From: Aliikangiella maris
GTDB lineage: Bacteria > Pseudomonadota > Gammaproteobacteria > Enterobacterales > Kangiellaceae
Reading direction: 5' to 3'
Length of the DNA stretch: 64,000 bases
NCBI RefSeq assembly: GCF_040719265.1
Contig: NZ_JBFDAH010000019.1
Span: forward strand, 1-64,000
Positions within the stretch are counted from its first letter, which is position 1. Each line of letters starts with the position of its first letter. The notes below the pieces were generated by a model. That model was not told where the DNA came from and searched no databases. It was given only the letters and a program-made list of their open reading frames with translations. Positions 52,893 to 61,259 of this stretch are shown here, one piece after another. The position numbers and the translations under genes are program-made.

Positions 52893-53762
52893 ATGCAGAA
52901 TAATCCCGCATTTCGCCGCTTGCTTCTAATCGCCAGTATTGCCATGCTCTCAATGAGTATTGTACCGGTGCTTATTCGTTGGACTTCTGCCAATGAAATA
53001 ACCATAGGTCTGATTCGCCTATCAATTGGCGCACTAGGCATTGGCATCATATTACTGTTCCAACAGCAAAAGATCAGGCTAAAGACCAAGGAAATAATGT
53101 GGTTAATTTTACTCGGGGTCATTTTTGCTGCTCATTGGCTAACTTACTTTACCGGTATAAAACAGGCTGGTGCATCGTTGGCTTCAATTGGTGTCGCAAC
53201 TTTTGGCGTCCATTTGCTGATACTCGATTTTATTATTAACCGCCAGAAACTCAATATTACTGACATTTTCGCAATTGTCTTATCTTTTACCGGTATGTTA
53301 ATTACCTCGCCACCAGAAAGTCTCGCGCCAACGCAATCCAATGGATTTATTTTTGCCATTATCAGTGGCTTTTTATACGCCTGCTTGCCGTTAATTAATC
53401 GGAAAATTCCACACTTAAAAACCAACATTCGCGCATTCGCGCAATTTTTTGTCGCCTTGATTATATTCCTCTTGTTGCTGCCAAAAGCTGACTTTAACTT
53501 ATCCAGTGCAGACTGGTTAAGTTTAGCCGTATTAGGGATAGTCAGTACATTGCTTGCACATACCTTATGGATAAAAGCCAGTACAGAACTGCCAACGAAT
53601 ATCACTGCCATTATTTATTATGCTTATGTACCAATTGCAGTGGTGTTAAGTTTTGTCTTTTTAAACGAGCCATTAACCAGTAATAAAATAATTGGGGCAG
53701 GATTAATAATAGGCGCTAATATTTTAATCGTTTTACTACATAAACCTGGCGTTAAACGATAA
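52893..53762 (+). CDS. DMT-superfamily (EamA) transporter
   Basis: Predicted 289 residues, ten helices in two EamA repeats: SMSIVPVLIRWTSANEITIG and GVIFAAHWLTYFTGIKQAGASLASIGVATF in the first, SGFLYACLPLINRKI, GIVSTLLAHTLWIKASTELP, YVPIAVVLSFVFLNEPLT in the second. It is a different branch from the exporter at 20316, without obvious substrate motifs. Inner-membrane export of a metabolite is likely; substrate unknown. No partner genes in the transcript. Confidence 0.93.
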   Translation: MQNNPAFRRLLLIASIAMLSMSIVPVLIRWTSANEITIGLIRLSIGALGIGIILLFQQQKIRLKTKEIMWLILLGVIFAAHWLTYFTGIKQAGASLASIGVATFGVHLLILDFIINRQKLNITDIFAIVLSFTGMLITSPPESLAPTQSNGFIFAIISGFLYACLPLINRKIPHLKTNIRAFAQFFVALIIFLLLLPKADFNLSSADWLSLAVLGIVSTLLAHTLWIKASTELPTNITAIIYYAYVPIAVVLSFVFLNEPLTSNKIIGAGLIIGANILIVLLHKPGVKR

Positions 53763-53848
53763 TTTTTGAACTGACTTGGTGAACTGATTAAACGTTAATT
53801 GGCAAACAACTAATACAAAACAGATTTAATGTTTAACTGGTTTGATAA

Positions 53849-54397
53849 TTAGTGATGCTCGGGCATTTTGGCATCACGAAATCGTTTGGACTTAATGATT
53901 TTTTGGTAGTGTTTAATTCTTTCTTTGGCTTCAACCAATTCGGTCGATGAAAGTTGCTGTTCGAGTTGCTGTACAATAACACCAGTTTTTGTATTGATAT
54001 GTTTAGCCACTGGACTGGTGTTGGTTGATGCAAGAAAAAACCACACATAAGATTCAAGAATATCTTTTTTAAATCCAAGTCCTTGGTGCAGCATTAATGC
54101 GATATTATATTGTGCTGCAGCATAATCTCGTAAACTTGCCTGAAAATAAAACTCGGATGCTTTTTTATAGTTACGCCGAAAACCATTACCTTTAGGTGGA
54201 TCAAAATAGAAATTACCTAAAACAAATAATGCTTCTGGATCGCCCAACTCAGCCCGATGTTTTAATTTGGACCATTCGGTCACATATACATTCTTCTGAC
54301 TGGCAAACTCTCGAACCCCTTCAGCACTAGCGGAATAAGGCAGCAGGCTAGTGAATAAAAGGAAAAAGATGTACCATAAATTCTGTAAAAACCGCAA
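53849..54397 (-). CDS. Secreted Sel1-repeat protein
   Basis: Predicted 182 residues with a signal peptide (about 1-25, cleavage after SASA). Two Sel1-like repeats are visible: AELGDPEALFVLGNFYFDPP (about 48-67) and DYAAAQYNIALMLHQGLGF (about 91-109) followed by ILESYVWFFLAST, plus a C-terminal basic helix. Sel1 repeats are helical protein-interaction modules, often regulatory or involved in envelope stress. Divergent from the Crp-type gene. Exact role unknown. Confidence 0.85.
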   Translation of the reverse strand: MRFLQNLWYIFFLLFTSLLPYSASAEGVREFASQKNVYVTEWSKLKHRAELGDPEALFVLGNFYFDPPKGNGFRRNYKKASEFYFQASLRDYAAAQYNIALMLHQGLGFKKDILESYVWFFLASTNTSPVAKHINTKTGVIVQQLEQQLSSTELVEAKERIKHYQKIIKSKRFRDAKMPEHH

Positions 54398-54615
54398 GCA
54401 ATTTCCTTAGTAGGTGACAAAACATATGTAATGTCTAATGATGAACTCACATTTTAAAAAACCAATTTGAGCTTGTAATAATTATAATTTAAGACACATC
54501 CACAAATTGGTTATTACTTTATTCTTTTTTTGTGTAATATTTACATGCTTTTGAGTAAATTATCCAGCTTTTTAGCGTACACTATACCCAAATTTTGAAG
54601 TGACGAGACCCCTAA

Positions 54616-55266
54616 ATGTTACAGTTGAGAAATTTTGAGCTATTTAATAATTTAGACAAAAATACCGTTGAAGACATTTTATCGCATATTCATAGCCGTA
54701 GTTTCCCCAAGAAAACCCAAATAGTTACGGAAGGTGATGACTCTCATAGCTTATATTTTTTGCTAGAGGGTAGAGTAAAAATTTACCTGGATGATGATAG
54801 CGGTAAAGAAATTATTGTGAATATTCATGAAGCAGGAGATTTCTTTGGTGAATTGGGCTTGATTAAATCAATTCCCCGCACTGCATCAGTTGTCACATTG
54901 GAAGATTCCCGACTGGGTATTATGCCCGAAACGGATTTCAGACGATGCCTAACCTGCTATCCAGAGTTTGCACTCAATTTGATTGAAAACTTATCAACAC
55001 GTTTGATTGAAGCAACAGAAACCATTAGAAAATTAGGCTTAATGGATGTTTACCGCCGTATAGCTGTAACTTTTTTAAACCTTTCAGAAGAAGTTGATGG
55101 TATCAGAGTAATCAATGAGAAATTGACTCAGCAAAATATTGCCAGCCGAGTCGGTGCCTCACGAGAAATGGTTGCGAGAATTTTAAAAGATTTGCGTGCT
55201 GGTGGGTATATCTCTCAAGAAGATAATAAAATTATCATTCATAAAGCTCTGCCACATTCCTGGTAA
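54616..55266 (+). CDS. Crp/Fnr-family transcriptional regulator
   Basis: Predicted 216 residues. N-terminal cyclic-nucleotide-binding domain (about 5-120) with LEGRVKIYLDD, the phosphate-binding cassette FFGELGLIKSIPRTASV (77-92: Gly78, Glu79, Arg88, Thr89), so cyclic nucleotide binding is likely. Dimer helix (about 118-145), then the HTH_CRP wing with recognition helix region TQQNIASRVGASREMVARIL (171-190). No cysteine cluster as in Fnr. The overall pattern is Crp/Vfr-like but Crp identity is not certain. Followed by a 13-bp perfect inverted repeat. It is a global-type regulator gene on its own. Confidence 0.92.
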   Translation: MLQLRNFELFNNLDKNTVEDILSHIHSRSFPKKTQIVTEGDDSHSLYFLLEGRVKIYLDDDSGKEIIVNIHEAGDFFGELGLIKSIPRTASVVTLEDSRLGIMPETDFRRCLTCYPEFALNLIENLSTRLIEATETIRKLGLMDVYRRIAVTFLNLSEEVDGIRVINEKLTQQNIASRVGASREMVARILKDLRAGGYISQEDNKIIIHKALPHSW

Positions 55267-55277
55267 GCATTATAATG

Positions 55278-55313
55278 TGACAGGTAAATTAATAACCATC
55301 AATTTACCTGTCA
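55278..55313. repeat. Perfect 13-bp inverted repeat after the Crp-family gene
   Basis: TGACAGGTAAATT and AATTTACCTGTCA with a 10-base loop, 12 bp after the stop. It is followed by AAAAA rather than T, so it acts as a terminator only from the opposite strand, if at all. Confidence 0.7.
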
Positions 55314-55562
55314 AAAAATAGTTAAGACGATTACACTAATATTCATTCGAGTCAAACTGCCGATTTAAAACTCCGGCTCAAATCATTGATTCAAAGTAGC
55401 CAATCAAGGTGCCAAATCAGCATGCTCATCAATCAAACTCAATGCCACTTTTCCTTTTTTGGTTTGATTTTGCAAAAATAATTGATTAAACAATCCGCAA
55501 TAACCAGCTTGTTTTATTCGATAAAGTTAATAAGATAACGAAACAAATTAATTGAGTAAATT
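55314..55562. other. Intergenic region between convergent genes
   Basis: No gene or clear structure; AT-rich with a few short repeats (TGATTAAACAA, GATTCAAAG). Confidence 0.35.
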
Positions 55563-56285
55563 TCAATCAGTTGATAGTTGATGAGTTTTGATTACCTCGT
55601 TTGCATCGGTAAGCGAAAAAGCATTTGAATAAAGCACTTTACTAATCAGTATGCCATCAACTCGGGCAACTTCAGGTGATAAATAAAATGCCACATCTTG
55701 GGTATTTTCAATGCCACCGTTAATAAAAATAGGTAACTCAACGTGGCGAATAAGATCACAAATAGAAATAATATTTTGCTTTACAATTTGCGTTGTCGCA
55801 CCGATATCCGTCATAACAATACCAGCGACACCATCTTCATCCAGTCTTTGCAATAATTCCAAAATAGCATCGCCTTGTTGTTTAAACTGACAGCAGTCCA
55901 GCTCAACTAATACTTTGTTAGGAAAGCTCAAACAAATATCATCCAACAAGTTTTTGCGCTTAACTGATTTACTGTTTAATACCAGATAATCAACCCCGGC
56001 ATCAATCCATACAAAGGCCGCATCAACGCTATTGATACCACCAATTAATTGCAGCTGAATGGTTGGGTAACGAATTTTTATTTTTTCAATCAGATCAACA
56101 TTTTCTGGCTCACCAGATGCGATGGCATCAACATCAACAATATGAAAACGGGTTATCCCACTGTCTACCAAACGCTCAACCACTTCTAGAAGATTTTCTT
56201 TAACAATCTGCTCAGTTGAATTTTTTTTCGGCAAAGTATGAACACATTTTCCGTGACGAATTTCTAAAACCGGTACTAACTGCAT
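55563..56285 (-). CDS. HisA/HisF-like TIM-barrel protein with altered active site
   Basis: Predicted 240 residues. The barrel pattern of HisA is clear: LVPVLEIRHGKCVH at the start, FHIVDVDAIASGEPENVDLI (about 47-66), QLIGGINSVDAA, DYLVLNSKSVK, VLVELDC, GVAGIVMTDIGATT (about 152-165) and PIFINGGIENTQDV. However, the Asp usually found at residue 8 of HisA is Glu8, and the two phosphate-binding GG turns are altered (IGGI, NGGI). It lies alone, not in a his operon. It may be a homologue with another substrate; simple HisA function is doubtful. Confidence 0.85.
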   Translation of the reverse strand: MQLVPVLEIRHGKCVHTLPKKNSTEQIVKENLLEVVERLVDSGITRFHIVDVDAIASGEPENVDLIEKIKIRYPTIQLQLIGGINSVDAAFVWIDAGVDYLVLNSKSVKRKNLLDDICLSFPNKVLVELDCCQFKQQGDAILELLQRLDEDGVAGIVMTDIGATTQIVKQNIISICDLIRHVELPIFINGGIENTQDVAFYLSPEVARVDGILISKVLYSNAFSLTDANEVIKTHQLSTD

Positions 56286-56489
56286 ATAAACAATCCATCC
56301 ACAACGTTTCTCAATTTAATAATAGAATTAATATATGTAAATAGTCATGCAAATAATAAATTTTAGATATAAATGTTAATAGCCTTCCTTACCATTTAAT
56401 CTAAATGAATAACCTTAATTAATGCAGGCATGATTTTAATCAAAGTTGATGAAATAATACATGATAATATTATTTCTACTTGAACAAAG
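56286..56489. promoter_or_regulatory. Upstream region of the HisA-like gene
   Basis: AT-rich region upstream of the minus-strand start; presumably holds its promoter. Part of a 1-kb gap that otherwise contains only the two weak coding candidates listed next. Confidence 0.4.
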
Positions 56490-56582
56490 TTAAAAAGTAA
56501 CAGCACCTTGTTTGACTTTATACCGTAACCGGCCATCGGGCGTATGAAACTCAACTGTGCGATAAAATATCAGCAACCTTTT
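56490..56582 (-). pseudogene. Possible decayed coding fragment
   Basis: A 30-codon minus-strand frame reads KRLLIFYRTVEFHTPDGRLR followed by YKVKQGAVTF and a stop. The upstream side continues only after a frame change in an A6 run (sequence LPWPVTIK in the other frame). The composition is more protein-like than the surroundings, but no family was recognised. Weak evidence. Confidence 0.25.
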
Positions 56583-56848
56583 AATGGTAACGGGCCAAGG
56601 CAAACATCCTAATCAATAAAAACCCAATCGTAATCAATTGATTAGCACAAGCCTTCCTGCGGTTTAGCCTATTAACAGTGACAATAAGTGATACTTTAAC
56701 CAACCGTTAAAGCTCTAGTTATAATCAAACTCAAGTGAATGGTACTGATTCATTTCTGATCGCAAGGTTAACATAATCAATTAGCCAACTTGTGAATTTA
56801 GTCACAACAAGACTCATCGAATCAATTGTTATGATTGAGCAGCCTTAT

Positions 56849-57013
56849 TTATTGAGCATAGCGTTTTAATGGTTTGTCTGCACACTCTTTTGCAGTTTGA
56901 TTAAATTTTCTGATAAGCATGGCAACTTGCTTGCGCTTTAGGCATAATTCTGCTTGAGAAAGTGAGTAGAATGTGAAAGGCATTGCCATACTTAAGCGGT
57001 AAGGCTGAGCCAC
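56849..57013 (-). CDS. Candidate small protein of about 46-54 residues
   Basis: A clean minus-strand frame ends with TAA at 56849-56851 and reads MAMPFTFYSLSQAELCLKRK from the ATG at 56989 (or from a GTG at 57013), then QVAMLIRKFNQTAKECADKP and LKRYAQ. Amphipathic helix-like, basic, with two Cys. No convincing ribosome binding site upstream of any start, which lowers confidence. It is alone in a 1-kb gap; no family recognised. Confidence 0.4.
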   Translation of the reverse strand: MAQPYRLSMAMPFTFYSLSQAELCLKRKQVAMLIRKFNQTAKECADKPLKRYAQ

Positions 57014-57316
57014 CTTAATTGGTTTTCAATAATTGAGTTCCTCTTATGTGGTTTTGTTAAATCAAATAGTCAAAGCATGTCCACAAATTTGGTACTGTCA
57101 ATTTGTTCAACTTATTTTCTTAGCGGTAATTTAAATTGAGCAATTATAAGTTACCTGTTGATAGGTTCACATCAAATTACTCTTGGTGGAGCGAAGGCTG
57201 CGGGAATGACGGCAAGTAATCATATTCATTCAAACCGATTACTTTCTGACGCAGTAATCATCTGAAGTTTAACAAAGCTTCATTACGATTAACGAGCTTT
57301 AGGTAGGAATTTAATC
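57014..57316. promoter_or_regulatory. argC upstream region
   Basis: About 300 bp with no gene. One half-site TTTGAATGAATATGA (minus strand, near 57225) resembles an ArgR arm, but the second arm is missing. The end contains AGGTAGGAATTTAATC, a modest argC ribosome binding site. Confidence 0.35.
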
Positions 57317-58375
57317 ATGAGTAAAGTAAAAGTTTCAATTATTGGTGGCGCGGGTTATGGCGCAGCAGAAATCCTAAGACATATTCTGGTACGTGAAGAT
57401 GTCGAATTACTAAGAATTTCAAGTAAAGATTACATTGGTAGTTCGGTTAGTCAAGTTCACCGTAATCTACCCGGATATGACCACATCAAACTGCAAGACA
57501 TTAGCCCGCAAGAATGTGCACATGGCGCAGACATTGTATTCTTGGCCATGCCACATATCATCACAGCCAAAGTTGCGATGGAACTTTTTGATCTTAACGT
57601 TAGAATTATCGATTTATCTGGTGACTTTCGATTACAAAACTTGGAAGACTATACGCGCGACTATGCGCCTCAGCATCCATGCCCGGAACGATTGGGCACT
57701 TTCGTTTACGGTATGCCGGAGTTAAACAGCGAAGCCATAAAATCAGCAAAACACGTTGCCAGTCCAGGTTGTTTTGCCACAGGCATTGCAATGGGATTAT
57801 TACCTTTGGCCGACGCCAACCTGTTAACCAACGCGAATATACGTACTGTTGCCATGACGGGCTCTTCCGGTTCAGGCGTTAAACCGCAAGCAGGCACTCA
57901 CCATGCCGTTAGAGTTAATAATTTAAAAGCTTATAAAATATTACATCATCAGCACCGCGCAGAGATCGTACAAACGTTAAAGCAGGCAGGCGCTCAATCA
58001 ATCTCGCTAGACTTTGTTCCGGTTTCTGCACCATTAGTTCGCGGCATTCTGGCCGTTTCACAAATTGACTTGCCGGCCGAACATGATCAAACCACTATTC
58101 AAGCAATTTATGAAAAGTATTATGCCAATCACAAACTAACAACCGTTCGCCCAGCCGGCGCACCAGCAGAAGTTGCGGCAGTTAGTGGTACAGCCCGAGT
58201 TGAAATTGGCATAGATACTCGCATAGATGAAGATACCAATAGCCGAACATTATGCATTACCAGTGCCATTGATAATTTAATTAAAGGTGGTGCGGGACAA
58301 GCAATTCAAAGTTTTAACCTGATGACAGGCAAACCAGCCCACTTTGGACTGGATAACCCTGGATTATGGCCTTAA
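57317..58375 (+). CDS. argC: N-acetyl-gamma-glutamyl-phosphate reductase
   Basis: Third step of arginine synthesis: NADPH reduction of N-acetylglutamyl phosphate. Predicted 352 residues. Coenzyme turn IIGGAGYGAAEIL (8-20), RIIDLSGDFRL, catalytic Cys152 in VASPGCFATG, and TGSSGSGVKP, HHAVR. The sequence around Cys and the region ending GAGQAIQSFNLM resembles the argC branch found in Xanthomonas, Bacteroidetes and LysY-type enzymes more than E. coli ArgC. It precedes argB by 43 bp in one operon. The enzyme could act on acetylated or other N-blocked substrates, but the argB partner supports arginine. Confidence 0.95.
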   Translation: MSKVKVSIIGGAGYGAAEILRHILVREDVELLRISSKDYIGSSVSQVHRNLPGYDHIKLQDISPQECAHGADIVFLAMPHIITAKVAMELFDLNVRIIDLSGDFRLQNLEDYTRDYAPQHPCPERLGTFVYGMPELNSEAIKSAKHVASPGCFATGIAMGLLPLADANLLTNANIRTVAMTGSSGSGVKPQAGTHHAVRVNNLKAYKILHHQHRAEIVQTLKQAGAQSISLDFVPVSAPLVRGILAVSQIDLPAEHDQTTIQAIYEKYYANHKLTTVRPAGAPAEVAAVSGTARVEIGIDTRIDEDTNSRTLCITSAIDNLIKGGAGQAIQSFNLMTGKPAHFGLDNPGLWP

Positions 58376-58418
58376 TCCCTTTATTTCGGATAAGACCAGA
58401 TTTTATCAGGAGACAAAA

Positions 58419-59252
58419 ATGCAAAAATCACAACCAGTTGCCGTCATCAAAGTGGGCGGAGATGTATTACTCGACCCTCAGGAGCTAACCGGATTATGCA
58501 GTAACATTGCCGACTTGTTTAACAACAATTGGCAAATCGTTGTATTGCATGGTGGTGGCCCCCAAGTTAATGCCTTACAGCAACTTCATGGTTTAACACC
58601 AAACAAAATAGGTGGACGTCGGATTACTTCCAGCGAAGATTTAGTCGTTGTAAAACAGGCAATTGCCGGAGAAGTTAATGTTAATCTTACCAGCGCATTG
58701 CTTGGCGCAGGCCTTCCAGCGTTTGGCTTTCACGGCGCATCAGGCCATTTAATTGGAGCCACCAAAAGACCCCCGACGCTAGTCTCTGGGCATGAAGACC
58801 AGGGCCCTATTGATTTTGGTGAAGTGGGAGACATTACTCAGGTTAACGTCAGTTTATTAAATGGTCTGTTAACACAAAATATTATTCCTGTTATCGCGAC
58901 ACTTGGGGTTTCCGATACAGGCAAAATATTTAATATTAATGCAGATACCACAGTCACCAAAATCGCCGAAGCACTCGATGCAGATTTGCTGCTGTTAACG
59001 ACGGCTATAGGTGCAGTGTTTGAAGACTTACATAAGCCGGAAACTCGTATTCAAACGGTCAACCCTTCGCAGGCTCATGAGTTAATAGCCAAAGGCATTA
59101 TTCAAGGCGGAATGATCCCCAAAGTTGAAGAGGCATTAGCTTCGTTAAAACATGGCGTTAAATCAATCGCTATTGTCTCAGGCAGACAACCAGGGGCGTT
59201 TATTGCGGTAGCAGAAGGAACTGGAGAGTTTGGAACAAAAATAATCAACTGA
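58419..59252 (+). CDS. argB: Acetylglutamate kinase
   Basis: Phosphorylates N-acetylglutamate, providing the ArgC substrate. About 277 residues from ATG 58419, which follows TCAGGAGAC; a longer frame from a TTG at 58344 would overlap argC and is rejected. Landmarks: VIKVGGDVLLD (Lys11), VVLHGGGPQVN (42-51), NVNLTSALLGAG, GDITQVN, and the ATP site TLGVSDTGKIFNINADTTV. GHEDQGPIDFGEVG is an insertion-like variant typical of a subgroup. Two genes only: argC-argB; the rest of the pathway is elsewhere. Confidence 0.96.
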   Translation: MQKSQPVAVIKVGGDVLLDPQELTGLCSNIADLFNNNWQIVVLHGGGPQVNALQQLHGLTPNKIGGRRITSSEDLVVVKQAIAGEVNVNLTSALLGAGLPAFGFHGASGHLIGATKRPPTLVSGHEDQGPIDFGEVGDITQVNVSLLNGLLTQNIIPVIATLGVSDTGKIFNINADTTVTKIAEALDADLLLLTTAIGAVFEDLHKPETRIQTVNPSQAHELIAKGIIQGGMIPKVEEALASLKHGVKSIAIVSGRQPGAFIAVAEGTGEFGTKIIN

Positions 59253-59328
59253 TGATTATTTTAATAACCGTTTTGCAAGCCAAAGCATTTTATAACTTAC
59301 CGTAACTAACCTTCAAACAGATTAACTT

Positions 59329-59360
59329 CCATCTTGTCATCAAGCTATTCGACAAGATGG
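59329..59360. repeat. Inverted repeat between argB and rarD
   Basis: CCATCTTGTC and GACAAGATGG, perfect 10-bp arms with a 12-base loop, between convergent genes. No T tract on either side; possible bidirectional transcript end. Confidence 0.5.
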
Positions 59361-59400
59361 GAGCTGATTACCAACAGCCTTAATTGATCATAGGCTTAAC

Positions 59401-60318
59401 CTACAAAGGCTTAACATTTGATGGATTTGCACGACGCTGTGCCATTCGTTTTCTGATAGGATTGATCAAATAAAGTATCAAACCAATCCAAATAAAAATG
59501 AAACTTAATAGCTGTTTAATGCCAAGTGGTTCACCGTAATATTGTGTTGCCAGGATAAAGGTTAGTGATGGCGCAATAAATTGCAAAAAGCCCACACTAT
59601 TCAATGGGATTCGTTTCGCTGCTGCTGCAAACCAGATTAGCGGTACAGCAGTAATAATACCACCACACACCAATAGCCAGTCAGTCGTGCCATTTGCCGA
59701 TAAGAACTGCGCATGGCTCATACTCAGTGAATACAAAATAAACCCAGCGGCTAACGGAAACGCAAGCACCGTTTCAACCAATAATCCATTTAAAGCATCA
59801 ACTTGCAGTTGCTTACGAATAAATCCATAAAGAGCAAAAGTTGTCGCCAGACTCAACGCAATCCAGGGTATTTCACCATAATTAATAATCTGATTCGCGA
59901 CGCCGGCAACCACCGCAATTACAGCGGCCCATTGAAGGCGAGACAATTTTTCAGCAAGAAAAATAACACCCAGCAAAATCGACATAATCGGATTAATAAA
60001 ATACCCAAGGCTCGTATCTAAAATTTGGTTATGGGTTACGGCCCAGGTAAAGATGTACCAATTGCTGGAAACCAATAGCGTTGAAGTAATTAAACCTAAA
60101 ATCAAACGCTTATTTTTAAAAATTTTTACTAACTCAACTTTCTTGCCTAATACCAACATCAATAACAAGGTGACAGGCACACACCAAGCAATACGATGCG
60201 CTAAAATTTCATCAGCTTCAACATGCTGTAATGCTTTAAAATATATCGGTACAAGCCCCCACCAAATAAAGGCGCCAATACCCAAAAACCAACCACTGGT
60301 TTCATTTGTTGAATTCAT
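59401..60318 (-). CDS. rarD: RarD family EamA transporter
   Basis: Predicted 305 residues with ten membrane helices. The RarD-type N-terminus GIGAFIWWGLVPIYFKAL, HVEADEILAHRIAWCVP is conserved, then SNWYIFTWAVTHNQILDTSLGYFINP and NSVGFLQFIAPSLTFILA in the later half. RarD proteins are drug/metabolite exporters originally linked to chloramphenicol sensitivity in E. coli; the native substrate is unknown. Basic C-terminal tail RKRMAQRRANPSN. Third DMT-type transporter in this window. Confidence 0.94.
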   Translation of the reverse strand: MNSTNETSGWFLGIGAFIWWGLVPIYFKALQHVEADEILAHRIAWCVPVTLLLMLVLGKKVELVKIFKNKRLILGLITSTLLVSSNWYIFTWAVTHNQILDTSLGYFINPIMSILLGVIFLAEKLSRLQWAAVIAVVAGVANQIINYGEIPWIALSLATTFALYGFIRKQLQVDALNGLLVETVLAFPLAAGFILYSLSMSHAQFLSANGTTDWLLVCGGIITAVPLIWFAAAAKRIPLNSVGFLQFIAPSLTFILATQYYGEPLGIKQLLSFIFIWIGLILYLINPIRKRMAQRRANPSNVKPL

Positions 60319-60480
60319 TTACTACCTCTAGCCGCAAACTTGCTGACAAAATTATCCAAAGTGGTAATTCAGTACGCTTGTTTTAAATTAAGTGATTTCC
60401 AGGTTAAATGATTTATCGATTAAAACGTTGATTTTATCAACGTTCTTCTTAAATAAATAAAAGTTTCGAGAATTTAAAAA

Positions 60481-60978
60481 TTATCCGGTCAAATAAGTCC
60501 CAGTTCCCAGTGCAATAAGCACATCATCTTTGCCGTGCAACTCCATTCTTACAACAGCTACCTTATTGCCACTTCTTAATAATCGGGCATTCGCATAAAA
60601 ATGCTCTCCTCGCCCTGGCCTTAAGTAGTCGACTCGCAAATCAATGGTACTGACTTTCGCAAGTTTTCGTCCAACTTCCTCATCATTAGTCTGCAAATTT
60701 TTACTTAACATCGCTGCGGCAGCCATCGTGCCACCAACCACATCTAATGCCGTAGCAGTCACCCCACCGTGTAAAATACCATGTACAAAATTACCAACCA
60801 ACTCAGGCTTTTTGGTAAAACTAATGCGACAAGCCTCTCGAGTTATCTGATCAAAATTAAAGCCAATTAACTGATGGAATGGTACTTTGTGATAAAAAAC
60901 ATGTGCCAATCGCTCGGTCAACTGACCAAATCGAATAAGCTCTTTTTCAGAAAAATCAGTTAATTGCTCATCATTCAT
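60481..60978 (-). CDS. Hotdog-fold thioesterase family protein
   Basis: Predicted 165 residues. One hotdog domain (about 35-160) of the PaaI/YiiD type: FVHGILHGGVTATALDVVGGT (about 62-82), with the HGG turn and the Asp of ALDVVGG typical of acyl-CoA thioesterases, then STIDLRVDYLRPGRGEHFYA and RMELHGKDDVLIALGTGTY. The N-terminal helix is hydrophilic. It hydrolyses an acyl-CoA or related thioester; specificity unknown. Monocistronic between rarD and DUF445. Confidence 0.9.
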   Translation of the reverse strand: MNDEQLTDFSEKELIRFGQLTERLAHVFYHKVPFHQLIGFNFDQITREACRISFTKKPELVGNFVHGILHGGVTATALDVVGGTMAAAAMLSKNLQTNDEEVGRKLAKVSTIDLRVDYLRPGRGEHFYANARLLRSGNKVAVVRMELHGKDDVLIALGTGTYLTG

Positions 60979-61259
60979 CAGGGATTCATCTCAGTCAAAT
61001 ATCCTAAAAACCAGTTAAATTTGCCAATAACATTTTACTTAATAATTTTAAAGTCTTAATTTTCAAAGAGTTAAATTTTGGCAAAGTAATTGCTTTATCG
61101 TTTAACAGCAGACCGTTCTGCAATAATATGCTACCCATAAATTTTCCATTTTAGGCATATAAAATTTGTTGAATGGCATCAACGAACCTTTTTTAATAAA
61201 CAATATCCTAACCATTAACAATTATCTGAAAAGTTTGTAATTATCAGTTTGGAGCATCG
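60979..61259. promoter_or_regulatory. Divergent promoter region
   Basis: AT-rich gap between the thioesterase gene and the DUF445 gene; no other element recognised. Confidence 0.4.

Noticed and set aside
57200..57316. ArgR operator before argC
   Set aside because: Only one half-site-like stretch (TTTGAATGAATATGA) was seen; the second arm does not fit, so I do not call an ARG box.
58344..58418. Longer argB start (TTG at 58344)
   Set aside because: It would overlap argC, lacks a ribosome binding site, and the ATG at 58419 has AGGAG and matches the family start.
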